A DNA stretch of 64,000 bases from Nocardioides sp. cx-173. Its GTDB lineage: Bacteria; Actinomycetota; Actinomycetes; Propionibacteriales; Nocardioidaceae. The translations under genes and the position numbers were made by a program. Location: positions 2,127,001 through 2,191,000 of the forward strand of contig NZ_CP088262.1 of the NCBI RefSeq assembly GCF_021117365.1. Reading direction: 5' to 3'. This document shows positions 54,442-64,000 of this stretch, in pieces (within the stretch, counting starts at the first letter, position 1; every line of letters starts with the position of its first letter). The notes beneath the pieces are model-generated. The model did not search any database. It saw only the letters and a program-made list of their open reading frames with translations, and was not told the DNA's origin.

Positions 54442-57266
54442 AGGGCGAGCGTCGAGCCGAGGCGCGACTTCGTGACGACCAGCTGGGTCGGGATGCGGTC
54501 GCGCAGCTCGGCGACGTGGCTGACCACGCCCACGACCCGGCCGCCGTCGCGCAGGGAGTCGAGGGTGTCCATCACGTCGTCGAGGGTGTCGGCGTCGAGG
54601 GAGCCGAAGCCCTCGTCGACGAAGAGGGTGTCCAGCGCCGCGCCGCCGGCCTCCTGGGTGATCACGTCGGCCAGACCGAGCGCCAGGGCCAGGGACACCA
54701 CGAAGGTCTCGCCCCCCGAGAGGGTCGCCGGATCGCGGCTCTCGCCGGACCAGTCGTCGCGCACCAGCAGGCTCAGGCCGCCGCGGGTCTCGCCCGCGCC
54801 GCGGTCGCCGGTGTGGACCAGGGAGTAGCGCTGGTCGCTCATCGTGGACAGCCGCTCGTTGGCGGCGGCGACCACCTGGCCGAGCCGGTAGGCCAGGACG
54901 TAGGCCGACAGCCGCATGCGCAGCCGGTTGTCGGGGGACTTCCCCTCGACGAACGCCGCCAGGCGCGAGGTCAGCTCGTGCTCCGCGCGCAGCGGCGTCC
55001 AATGGTCGAGCGCCACCTGGAGGTCCGCGCGCAGGGCGGCGAGGCGATCACGGCGCCGCGACCACTGGTCGAGCCGGGCCCGGCCGCGAGACAGCCGCGC
55101 CAGCGCGTCGGCGTGGGCGGCCGCGAGCGGCTCCAGGTCCGGCGCCTCGAGCGTCTCGAGCTCGTCGGCCCCCGGAGCGGCCAGCACCTCCGCGACGGCG
55201 GCGAGGCGTCCGTCGTGAGCGGCCAGCGACGCCGCGAGCGCGTCGACGCGAGCGGGGTCCAGGCAGGCATCGGCCGCGTCGGCGGGGCAGGCGAAGCCGG
55301 CCTCGCTCGCGGCCTCGTCGGCTGCCCGCAACGCCTCGCCGAGCGCGGACTCGGCGCGGCGCAGGTCCTCCAGCGCCGCCAGCGCGTGCCGCTCCCGCTC
55401 CGCGCGCGCGGACTCCGCGGCCAGCAGGGCCTCGAGGTCGTCGCAGCCGCTGCCGGCCAGGACCCCGTCCACGGCGTCGCGGAGCTCGTCGGACTCGCGG
55501 CCCAGCTGGTCGAGGCGGGCGTGGGCGTCGGCCAGCTCGCGCTCCAGGCGGCGGCGGTGCTCCTCGAGGTCGGTGCCCGGCCGGGCCGCGCCGGCGCCGT
55601 CGAGCTCGGCCAGCACGAGGGCGCGCTCGGCGCGCAGGTCCGGGAGCGTCCGGTCGCCGGCGCGCGACTCGAGCGCGGCCCGCAGGGTCGACAGGTCGCG
55701 CAGCTCGACGTCGCGGAGGTGCTCGGTGGCCTTGGCGTCGTCGACCTCGCGCAGCGCGGCCTTCTCGGCGGCGGCATCGGGCGCTCCGGGAAGCGGCGCC
55801 GCCTTCAGCGGGTGCTCGGCCGACCCGCACACCGGACAGCAGGCGCCGACGGCCAGGGCCCCCGCGATCTCACCGGCCATGCTCTCCAGCCGGGCCTCGC
55901 GCACCGCGAGCAGCCGCTCCTGCAGGCCCAGGGCGGTCTCGCGGGCGGCGTTCCACGCCTCGTGGGCGACCAGGAGCTGCGCGGACACGGTGGCGAGCTC
56001 CTCGTGGACCGCGATCTGGGCGTCCACGTCGGCCAGCCGGCCGCGCGCCTCGACCAGCCCGAGCTCGCGGCGCAATGCCGCGGCGTGCGGCTCCAGGCGC
56101 GCGGCCTCACGGGCCGCGGCGCGCAGGCGCAGCGAGGCGGGCTCCAACGCCCGCACCCGGGCGACCGACTCGACGGCCGCGTGGAGGCGGCGCGCCGCCT
56201 CGTCGGGGTCGCGCACCTCGAGCCGGGCCGCGGACTCCACGGCCCGGTCGTGCTGCGCTTGGGCCTGGGTCGCCAGTCGGAGCAGAGGCGCGACGGCGGC
56301 GGCGCGCCGTGCGGCGTCGAGCCGCACCCGCGCCCGGGCCACCTCCTCGGCCTGCGCCTGGAGCCGGTCGCGCTCCTCGCGCGCGGCCCGGTGGCGGGTG
56401 AGCCGCTCATGGGCCGCGCGGGCCGCCTCGACCGCACGCCGTACGTCGCTCTCGGCGCCCGTCGCGGCGTCCGCCTCGGCGGCGGCCTCGAGCGCCGCGC
56501 GCGTCGCCTCGCTCAGCAGGTCGTCGGCCCAGTCGGGCAGCGCCCCCTCGGCCGCGGCGTCGGTGAGGTCGCGGATGTCCCAGGCCTCGGGCAGCGGGGT
56601 CGCCGCGGTCTCGCTGATCCGGCTCACGAGGTCCGCGACCCCCTGGTGGGCCTCGTCGCAGGACCGGCGCAGCGCCACGCGTCGGTCGCGCAGCCAGCGC
56701 TCCGCGTCGGCGAAGCGGCCGGTGCGGAAGAGCTGCTGCAGGACCGCGTGGCGCTCCTCGGAGCGCGCGCGCAGGAAGGTCTGGAAGCGTCCTTGCGGGA
56801 GCATCGCGACCTGGGTGAACTGGGTGACGTTCATGCCCACCAGGCGGCCCACGAGGTGGCCGGTCTCGTCGAGACGCCCGGACAGGTGACGCCACTCGCC
56901 CCCGACGCGCTCGAAGAGGGCGACGCGGGACTGCTCGGTGGTGGTGCCGGCGCCGCGCTTCTTGGGGCGCTCCCACGCCGGCGAGCGGACGATGCGGAAG
57001 CGCCGACCGGACAGGGTGGCCTCGAGGGTGACCTCCGGGCCGACCCCGGGGTCGGCCTGGTCGGAGCGGAGCCGGCGCGCAGCGTTGCGCTCGCCCGGGA
57101 CGTCGCCGTAGAGCGCGAAGCAGACCGCGTCGAGCACGCTGGTCTTGCCGGCGCCGGTGGCTCCGGAGAGCAGGAACAGGCCCGCCTCGGAGAGGCTGTC
57201 GAAGTCGACCGAGACGGTGTCGGCGAAGGGGCCGAAGGCGGTGGCGCTGAGGTGGTGCAGCCGCAT
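54432..57266 (-). CDS. sbcC: Exonuclease SbcC (Rad50-like SMC ATPase)
   Basis: SbcCD opens hairpins and trims DNA ends. The 944-residue chain has N-terminal Walker A GATGAGKTSVLDA, Q-loop MLPQGRFQTFL, long coiled coils either side of the zinc hook CPVCGSAEHP (about residue 475), then the C-terminal signature LSGGETFVVSLALALG and Walker B LFVDEGFGSLD. All ATPase motifs are intact. The ATG overlaps the sbcD stop (ATGA). The frame continues upstream but only as the shadow of sbcD. Confidence 0.93.
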   Translation of the reverse strand: MRLHHLSATAFGPFADTVSVDFDSLSEAGLFLLSGATGAGKTSVLDAVCFALYGDVPGERNAARRLRSDQADPGVGPEVTLEATLSGRRFRIVRSPAWERPKKRGAGTTTEQSRVALFERVGGEWRHLSGRLDETGHLVGRLVGMNVTQFTQVAMLPQGRFQTFLRARSEERHAVLQQLFRTGRFADAERWLRDRRVALRRSCDEAHQGVADLVSRISETAATPLPEAWDIRDLTDAAAEGALPDWADDLLSEATRAALEAAAEADAATGAESDVRRAVEAARAAHERLTRHRAAREERDRLQAQAEEVARARVRLDAARRAAAVAPLLRLATQAQAQHDRAVESAARLEVRDPDEAARRLHAAVESVARVRALEPASLRLRAAAREAARLEPHAAALRRELGLVEARGRLADVDAQIAVHEELATVSAQLLVAHEAWNAARETALGLQERLLAVREARLESMAGEIAGALAVGACCPVCGSAEHPLKAAPLPGAPDAAAEKAALREVDDAKATEHLRDVELRDLSTLRAALESRAGDRTLPDLRAERALVLAELDGAGAARPGTDLEEHRRRLERELADAHARLDQLGRESDELRDAVDGVLAGSGCDDLEALLAAESARAERERHALAALEDLRRAESALGEALRAADEAASEAGFACPADAADACLDPARVDALAASLAAHDGRLAAVAEVLAAPGADELETLEAPDLEPLAAAHADALARLSRGRARLDQWSRRRDRLAALRADLQVALDHWTPLRAEHELTSRLAAFVEGKSPDNRLRMRLSAYVLAYRLGQVVAAANERLSTMSDQRYSLVHTGDRGAGETRGGLSLLVRDDWSGESRDPATLSGGETFVVSLALALGLADVITQEAGGAALDTLFVDEGFGSLDADTLDDVMDTLDSLRDGGRVVGVVSHVAELRDRIPTQLVVTKSRLGSTLALRK

Positions 57267-58438
57267 CAGCCCGCACCGTCCTCGCGCACCAGGCCGTCGA
57301 CGTCGGAGTCCTCGCAGCAGGCGTCGACCGCGCGGGAGAGCAGCGCCGCCTCGGCCGGGTCGGGTGGGCCTCCGCGCATGTCGGCCATGAACTCCAGCGC
57401 GATGTCGCGGTCGGTGCGGGCGTGGGTGGCCAGGGCGGGTAGCGCTCCCAGGGCGGGGGCGGCGGCGTCGAAGCGCAGCACGAGCGTGTGCGGGAAGCGG
57501 CGCTGCAGGCGCTCCATCGCCCGGCTGGGGCGCGCGGTGTCGATGAGCGTGGCCTCGACCCAGGCGTGCTCGTGCTCGGCCAGCCGCGGGTCGGTCAGGA
57601 GGGTCTCGAGGTCGCCGCGCAGCCGCGAGACCCGCCGCGGCACCGGGGCCTCCAGGAAGTGGGCGCCGGCGAGACCCTGCGCGTCGAGCTCGACCAGCCA
57701 CGATCCCTTGCGGTGGCCGGCCTCCGAGAACGAGTAGGCGAGGGGCGAGCCGCTGTAGCGCACGGAGTCGGTGAGGCTGTGCGCGCCGTGCAGGTGGCCC
57801 AGCGCCGCGTAGTCGACGCCGTCGAAGACGCTGGTGGGCACCAGGGACACCCCACCGACCGAGATGTCGCGCTCGGAGTCGCTCGGGGCCGCGCCGGCGA
57901 CGAACGCGTGGGCCAGCACCACCGACCGCGTCCCCGCCGGCCGCGTGGCGAGGTCGGCTCGCACCTGGGCCATGGCGTGGGCCAGCGCCGCCTCGTGGGA
58001 GCGTCGTGGCAGGCCCCATGGCTCCATCAACGCAGTCGGGTCGAGGTAGGGCAGGCCGTAGACCGCGACCGGACCGTGCGCGTCGTCCAGCAGCACCGGG
58101 GTGGCGCACCTGGCCGCGTCGGTGCGGATGTGGACCCCGGCGGCGGCGATCAGGCGCGAGCTGAACCCGAGCCGCCGGGCCGAGTCGTGGTTGCCGCTGA
58201 TGAGGACGACGTGGGCGCGCGAGGCCGCCAGCCGGACCAGCGCGTCGTCGGCCAGCAGCACCGCGTCGACACCGGGCAGCGCGCGGTCGTAGACGTCGCC
58301 GGACACGACCACCACGTCGACCCGCTCGGACTCGACGACCTCGAGCAGGTGGTCCACGAAACCGGCCTGGTGCGCGAGCATCCCCTCGCGGTGGAAGGAC
58401 CGTCCGAGGTGCCAGTCGGAGGTGTGGAGGAGGCGCAC
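57266..58438 (-). CDS. sbcD: Exonuclease SbcD (Mre11-like phosphoesterase)
   Basis: The nuclease subunit of SbcCD. Metal-binding phosphoesterase motifs are in order: LLHTSDWHLGRS, VVVSGDVYDRALP, LISGNHDSARRL, VLAHAFVAGA and ALGHLHGAHSL. The C-terminal 120 residues are the capping and SbcC-binding part. The 390 residues are normal. It starts at GTG 58438. There are about 70 bp between it and the fdhD stop with no clear signal. Confidence 0.95.
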   Translation of the reverse strand: MRLLHTSDWHLGRSFHREGMLAHQAGFVDHLLEVVESERVDVVVVSGDVYDRALPGVDAVLLADDALVRLAASRAHVVLISGNHDSARRLGFSSRLIAAAGVHIRTDAARCATPVLLDDAHGPVAVYGLPYLDPTALMEPWGLPRRSHEAALAHAMAQVRADLATRPAGTRSVVLAHAFVAGAAPSDSERDISVGGVSLVPTSVFDGVDYAALGHLHGAHSLTDSVRYSGSPLAYSFSEAGHRKGSWLVELDAQGLAGAHFLEAPVPRRVSRLRGDLETLLTDPRLAEHEHAWVEATLIDTARPSRAMERLQRRFPHTLVLRFDAAAPALGALPALATHARTDRDIALEFMADMRGGPPDPAEAALLSRAVDACCEDSDVDGLVREDGAG

Positions 58439-58507
58439 ACGATCAACCTAGGCGGCGCCGCCGACACCCCGGCCGCCCCACGCCGCAGCAGGCGGGAGAG
58501 CCCGGTC

Positions 58508-59341
58508 TCACCCGGTGTAGCGCACCGCCCGCGTCTCGCTGGTGAAGCCGTACAGCACCAGCCCCGCCCGCCGCGCCAGGGCGACCGACAGGCTGGTGGG
58601 CGCGCCGACCGAGACCAGCGACCCGACGCCCGCGCTGACCGCCTTCTGCACCAGCTCGAACCCCGCCCGCCCGCTCACCACGAGGCACGCGGCGGCGGGG
58701 GAGGATCCGGACAGGAGCCGGGCACCGGCGGCCTTGTCGACGGCGTTGTGCCGCCCCACGTCCTCGCGCACGACCAGCGCCTGGCCGGCCGCGGTGAAGA
58801 GACCGGCCGCGTGCACCCCACCGGTGCGGGCGAAGAGCGGCTGGTGCTCGCGCAGCAGGCCGGGCAGGCGGCGTACGACGTCGGGGGAGGGCAGCTCGCC
58901 GTCCCACGGCCGCCCGGCGGTCACCGCCAGCGCCTCCCTGACGCTGTCCTTGCCGCAGACCCCGCAGGCCGACGAGCCGGCCGAGCGCGCGTCGTGGCGG
59001 TGACCCGGGTCCGTGGACGGGGGGCTCGCCAGGGTGACCGTGACGACGTTGAACTCCTGCTCGGCGGTGAGGTCGGCGTCGGTGCAGTAGGCGACCCCGG
59101 CGACCTGGCCCGGCCCCGCGAGCCCCTCGTGCAGCAGCCAACCCGCCGCGAGCTCGAAGTCGTGGCCGGGGGTCCGCATGGTCACCCACACCCGGCGCGC
59201 CGGAGCCCCCGGCCAGGCGAGCCGGATCTCGAGCGGCTCCTCGGTGGCGAGCCGGTCCTCGCGGCGGCGTACGGCGTCGGCTCTCATCTCCTCCACGCGG
59301 GTGCGCGTGGTGGGGCCGGGACGCCGGGCGAGCTCGGACAC
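58508..59341 (-). CDS. fdhD: Formate dehydrogenase accessory sulfurtransferase FdhD
   Basis: FdhD passes sulfur to the molybdenum cofactor of formate dehydrogenases. Cys126 and Cys129 in SACGVCGKDS are the essential pair. Other blocks are EEPLEIRLAW, MRTPGHDFELAAGWLL (in part), VREDVGRHNAVDKAAG, and GRAGFELVQKAVSAGV. The 277 residues are full length. No formate dehydrogenase lies in the window. The ATG begins only 1 bp past the pepN stop, so the gene is probably in the pepN transcript. Confidence 0.95.
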   Translation of the reverse strand: MSELARRPGPTTRTRVEEMRADAVRRREDRLATEEPLEIRLAWPGAPARRVWVTMRTPGHDFELAAGWLLHEGLAGPGQVAGVAYCTDADLTAEQEFNVVTVTLASPPSTDPGHRHDARSAGSSACGVCGKDSVREALAVTAGRPWDGELPSPDVVRRLPGLLREHQPLFARTGGVHAAGLFTAAGQALVVREDVGRHNAVDKAAGARLLSGSSPAAACLVVSGRAGFELVQKAVSAGVGSLVSVGAPTSLSVALARRAGLVLYGFTSETRAVRYTG

Positions 59342-59342
59342 C

Positions 59343-61790
<2,448 letters not shown>

Positions 61791-61903
61791 CTCGCCAGCC
61801 TATGTCCCACATTCCAGCCGGCTGAGGGCAACCAGGGGCGACGGGGAGGCGTCTTAGATGCAGGCGCGCGTGTGCGTGCCGTCCTCGGGAGGAAGGCCCC
61901 GCC

Positions 61904-63637
61904 ATGTCACTACCCACCGTCCAGCGTCGAGGGGCCACCCTGGTCGCCCTCGCGTCCACCCTCGGGCTGCTCCTGGCCGCCCCGTTCACGACGTCACCGG
62001 CGGTCTCGGTGCCGCCGGCCGGCGACTGCACCGCGGCGTTCCCGCTCGACGAGGTCGCGGCCGGCCAGGTCGTCCGAGGGCTGACCGTCGAGTCCGGCGT
62101 CACCCCCCAACCGTTCGACGGCGAGGTGCTGGGCGTCCTCGACGACGGCATCGGCGCCGGAGTCGACATGATCATGATGAGCCTCGACTCGCCGGCCATC
62201 CAGCGCGCCGGCGGCATCTGGCAGGGCATGTCCGGCTCACCGGTCTACGACGCCGCCGACGGCCGCCTCATCGGCGCCGTCGCCTACGGCCTCTCCTACG
62301 GCCCGTCGCCGATCGCCGGGATCACCCCCTTCGAGGACATGGACGACTACCTCGCCTCGGCCGCCCAGGGCCCGGGCCGGGTGCGGATCGGCCCGGCGAT
62401 GGCGAAGCGGATCGCTCAGCACAGCGACGTCACCGCCCGACAGGCCGCGCAGGGCGCGCGCCACCTGCCGATGCCGCTCGGTGTCTCCGGCATCAGCGCG
62501 CACCGGCTCGCCGCGGCGAAGCAGCTGCCCTACGTCACCAAGGACGCCTACGTCGCCGGGCGCGCGAGCTCGTCGGCCGTACCCGCCGACATCGTGGCCG
62601 GTGGCAACATCGCGGCCTCGGTCGCCTACGGCGACGTCACCCTCGCCGGTGTCGGCACCGCGACCCAGGTCTGCGACGGCCGCGTGGTCGGCTTCGGGCA
62701 CCCGATGTACTTCAGTGGCCCGGCCTCGATGAGCATGCACCCGGCCGAGGCGATCTACGTGCAGCCCGACTCCCTCGGCGCACCGTTCAAGGTCGCCAAC
62801 CTGTCTGCGCCGGCGGGCACGATCACCGACGACCGGCTGACCGGCATCACCGGCACCTACGAGGTCCTCCCCAAGGCGACCACGGTCACCTCGGACCTCA
62901 CCATGGGCGCTCGCCACCGCGTGGGGTCGACCCAGGTGACCGAGCCGCGCGCGGCGGCGGAGGCGACCTTCTACCAGCTGATCGGCAACCACGACCGGGT
63001 CGTCGACGGCGCCATCGCAGGCACCGAGACCCAGTCGTGGAGGATCACCGGCCGCGACGCCTCCGGGAAGCCGTTCGGCATCACCGTCGGCGAGCGCTTC
63101 ACCTCGCGCGAGGACATCACCTACGAGGCCAGCGTCGCGCTGGCCGACCTCGTCTACGCGTTCACCACGCTGCCCGGGGTGACCGTGGACGCGGTCACCT
63201 CCACTGGCGCGGTCACGACCAGCACGGCGACGTACCGGCTCCGGGGCGTGCAGCAGCTGCGCCAGGGCCAATGGGTGCCCCTGGGCCGCAAGGAGCCGGC
63301 GCTCGCCAAGGCCGGCCGCAAGCTGTACCTGCGGGCGGTGCTGTCCGGTCCCGCCGGCCAGAAGCTGGTGCGCAGCACCTTCATCGTGCCCAAGCGCGCC
63401 TCCGGGATGCGCGGGATGGCGATGTTCGAGGGTGGAGGCTCTATCTACTCCGAGGGCGTCTCCGCCGAGTCGCTGCCGGGGCTGCTGAAGCAGCTCAAGG
63501 GCGCCGTGCGCAACGACGAGCTGACGGCCGCCTTGGGCCTGTCCGGCCGCGGCCCCGGTATCGAGCGCTCGCAGGTGCTCGGCCCGGTCGGCCTGGTGGT
63601 CGAGGGGTTCCGGCAGGTGCGCGTGATCGTGCGCTGA
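61904..63637 (+). CDS. Exported SpoIVB-type (S55) peptidase
   Basis: An exported serine peptidase of the S55 clan, best known for SpoIVB of Bacillus. Residues 1-40 are a signal peptide (RRGATLVALAST, hydrophobic core, then AVSVPPAGD). The active-site loop GIWQGMSGSPVYDA at about residue 106-118 holds the catalytic Ser, and RVVGFGHPMYFSGPASM (in part) near residue 265 is the second conserved block, with GHP. The classic PDZ domain is not evident. This non-sporulating lineage uses it for something other than sporulation; the 577 residues include a beta-rich C-terminal part. Confidence 0.82.
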   Translation: MSLPTVQRRGATLVALASTLGLLLAAPFTTSPAVSVPPAGDCTAAFPLDEVAAGQVVRGLTVESGVTPQPFDGEVLGVLDDGIGAGVDMIMMSLDSPAIQRAGGIWQGMSGSPVYDAADGRLIGAVAYGLSYGPSPIAGITPFEDMDDYLASAAQGPGRVRIGPAMAKRIAQHSDVTARQAAQGARHLPMPLGVSGISAHRLAAAKQLPYVTKDAYVAGRASSSAVPADIVAGGNIAASVAYGDVTLAGVGTATQVCDGRVVGFGHPMYFSGPASMSMHPAEAIYVQPDSLGAPFKVANLSAPAGTITDDRLTGITGTYEVLPKATTVTSDLTMGARHRVGSTQVTEPRAAAEATFYQLIGNHDRVVDGAIAGTETQSWRITGRDASGKPFGITVGERFTSREDITYEASVALADLVYAFTTLPGVTVDAVTSTGAVTTSTATYRLRGVQQLRQGQWVPLGRKEPALAKAGRKLYLRAVLSGPAGQKLVRSTFIVPKRASGMRGMAMFEGGGSIYSEGVSAESLPGLLKQLKGAVRNDELTAALGLSGRGPGIERSQVLGPVGLVVEGFRQVRVIVR

Positions 63638-63735
63638 TACGGCGCGCCTGACCCGCCGCGCCCGGGCCCGCCGTTTCGGTGGGTCCGGGCGCGCGAGGTT
63701 TGGTCACCCACCGCATGCGCGGGGGAGTGGAGCCT

Positions 63736-63796
63736 GCGGTTTGGTCACAAACCTGCGGTACTGGCCGGTAGAACCTGCGGTTTGTGACCAAACCGC
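63736..63796. repeat. Long intergenic palindrome (GTTTGGTCACAAAC family), copy 2
   Basis: GCGGTTTGGTCACAAACC (63736-63753) and its exact complement at 63779-63796 flank 25 bases. A partial third arm, GGTTTGGTCACCCACCGCA, precedes it at 63697. It matches the element at 45326 and lies between convergent genes, so it may also end transcription. Confidence 0.75.
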
Positions 63797-63815
63797 GCGG
63801 GCTCGGGCCGCGGGG

Positions 63816-64000
63816 CTACAGCCGCACGAGCATCTTGCCGACGTTGTCACCGGAGTACAGGCCGCGGAACGCATCGACCATCGAGTCCAACCCGTCGACG
63901 AACGTCTCGCGGTAGACCAGGTCGCCGGCGGCCAGCCAGGCGCCGGCGTCACGGTAGAAGTCCGAGGCGGCCTCCTGGTGGTTGGAGACGGTGAAGCCGC
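63816..64000 (-). CDS. Medium-chain dehydrogenase/reductase, NADPH-dependent (C-terminal end only)
   Basis: Only the last 61 codons are inside the window. The stop is TAG at 63816-63818. The sequence ending DGLDSMVDAFRGLYSGDNVGKMLVRL, quoted in part as FRGLYSGDNVGKMLVRL, is the typical tail of the leukotriene-B4-dehydrogenase/CurA-like MDR group, where the G-x-N-x-GK-x2-V motif closes the NADPH site. DFYRDAGAWLAAGDLVYRET precedes it. Substrate unknown. Confidence 0.75.
   Translation of the reverse strand, partial: GFTVSNHQEAASDFYRDAGAWLAAGDLVYRETFVDGLDSMVDAFRGLYSGDNVGKMLVRL

Overview
The window is very GC-rich, densely coded chromosomal DNA from an actinobacterium, most likely a Nocardioidaceae-type (Propionibacteriales) organism. 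The grounds are the base composition, frequent GTG starts with 4-bp GTGA/ATGA overlaps, a fused CydDC, a DUF222/HNH protein, an actinobacterial DUF664 protein, and a pgsA-like / DUF881 / small basic protein / DUF881 / gcvH / garA / ftsR / DUF151 / merR / gcvP block that matches the gene order I recall for Mycobacterium tuberculosis Rv1822-Rv1832. The genus is inference. I see no tRNA, rRNA, CRISPR array, prophage or insertion sequence.

Layout. 1-4.1 kb: 3' end of treZ, a DUF664 protein, a family III CoA-transferase, a DUF222/HNH protein. 4.18-4.76 kb: intergenic array of inverted-repeat modules with an 8-bp tandem repeat. 4.8-13.6 kb: low-oxygen block with a DoxX-like protein, a universal stress protein, cydABDC and a DevS-like sensor kinase that has lost the front of its first GAF domain; three DosR/DevR-like palindromes lie upstream of doxX, usp and cydA. 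13.6-18.7 kb: a ScoMcrA-head/zinc-ribbon protein coupled to an atypical SDR, an SGNH hydrolase, a cupin, a YbdK-type ligase. 18.8-21 kb: a phospholipase-D protein and a secreted protein. 21.1-25.1 kb: a five-gene operon (type III PKS, ICMT-like methyltransferase, FAD oxidoreductase, IPP isomerase, UbiA) that looks built to make a prenylated or quinone-like polyketide, with two frameshifts in the PKS gene. 25.1-27.4 kb: an acidic DGTD-repeat peptide, a JmjC/cupin oxygenase and a thioredoxin-fold ferredoxin, tightly spaced.

27.6-32 kb: beta-ketoadipate pathway genes (pcaL fusion, IclR regulator, pcaFIJ) with a perfect palindrome in front of pcaF. 32-36.7 kb: small proteins, a KSI-like protein and a Tat-exported DUF1501/DUF1800 pair. 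36.9-39.3 kb: two CNNM/CBS membrane proteins behind an RBS-masking hairpin. 39.4-48.6 kb: the conserved division/metabolism block above, with two matching inverted repeats upstream of garA and merR and a glycine riboswitch before gcvP. 48.6-53.8 kb: serine hydrolase, two membrane proteins, TldE/TldD. 53.9-61.8 kb: PPOX-family protein, SbcCD nuclease, FdhD, PepN. 61.9-64 kb: an exported S55-type peptidase and the C-terminus of a medium-chain reductase.

The parts most worth following up are the peptide/oxygenase/ferredoxin trio, the twice-frameshifted PKS operon, the three DevR-like boxes with the truncated sensor, and the ScoMcrA-head protein coupled to an SDR that lacks the usual catalytic tyrosine.
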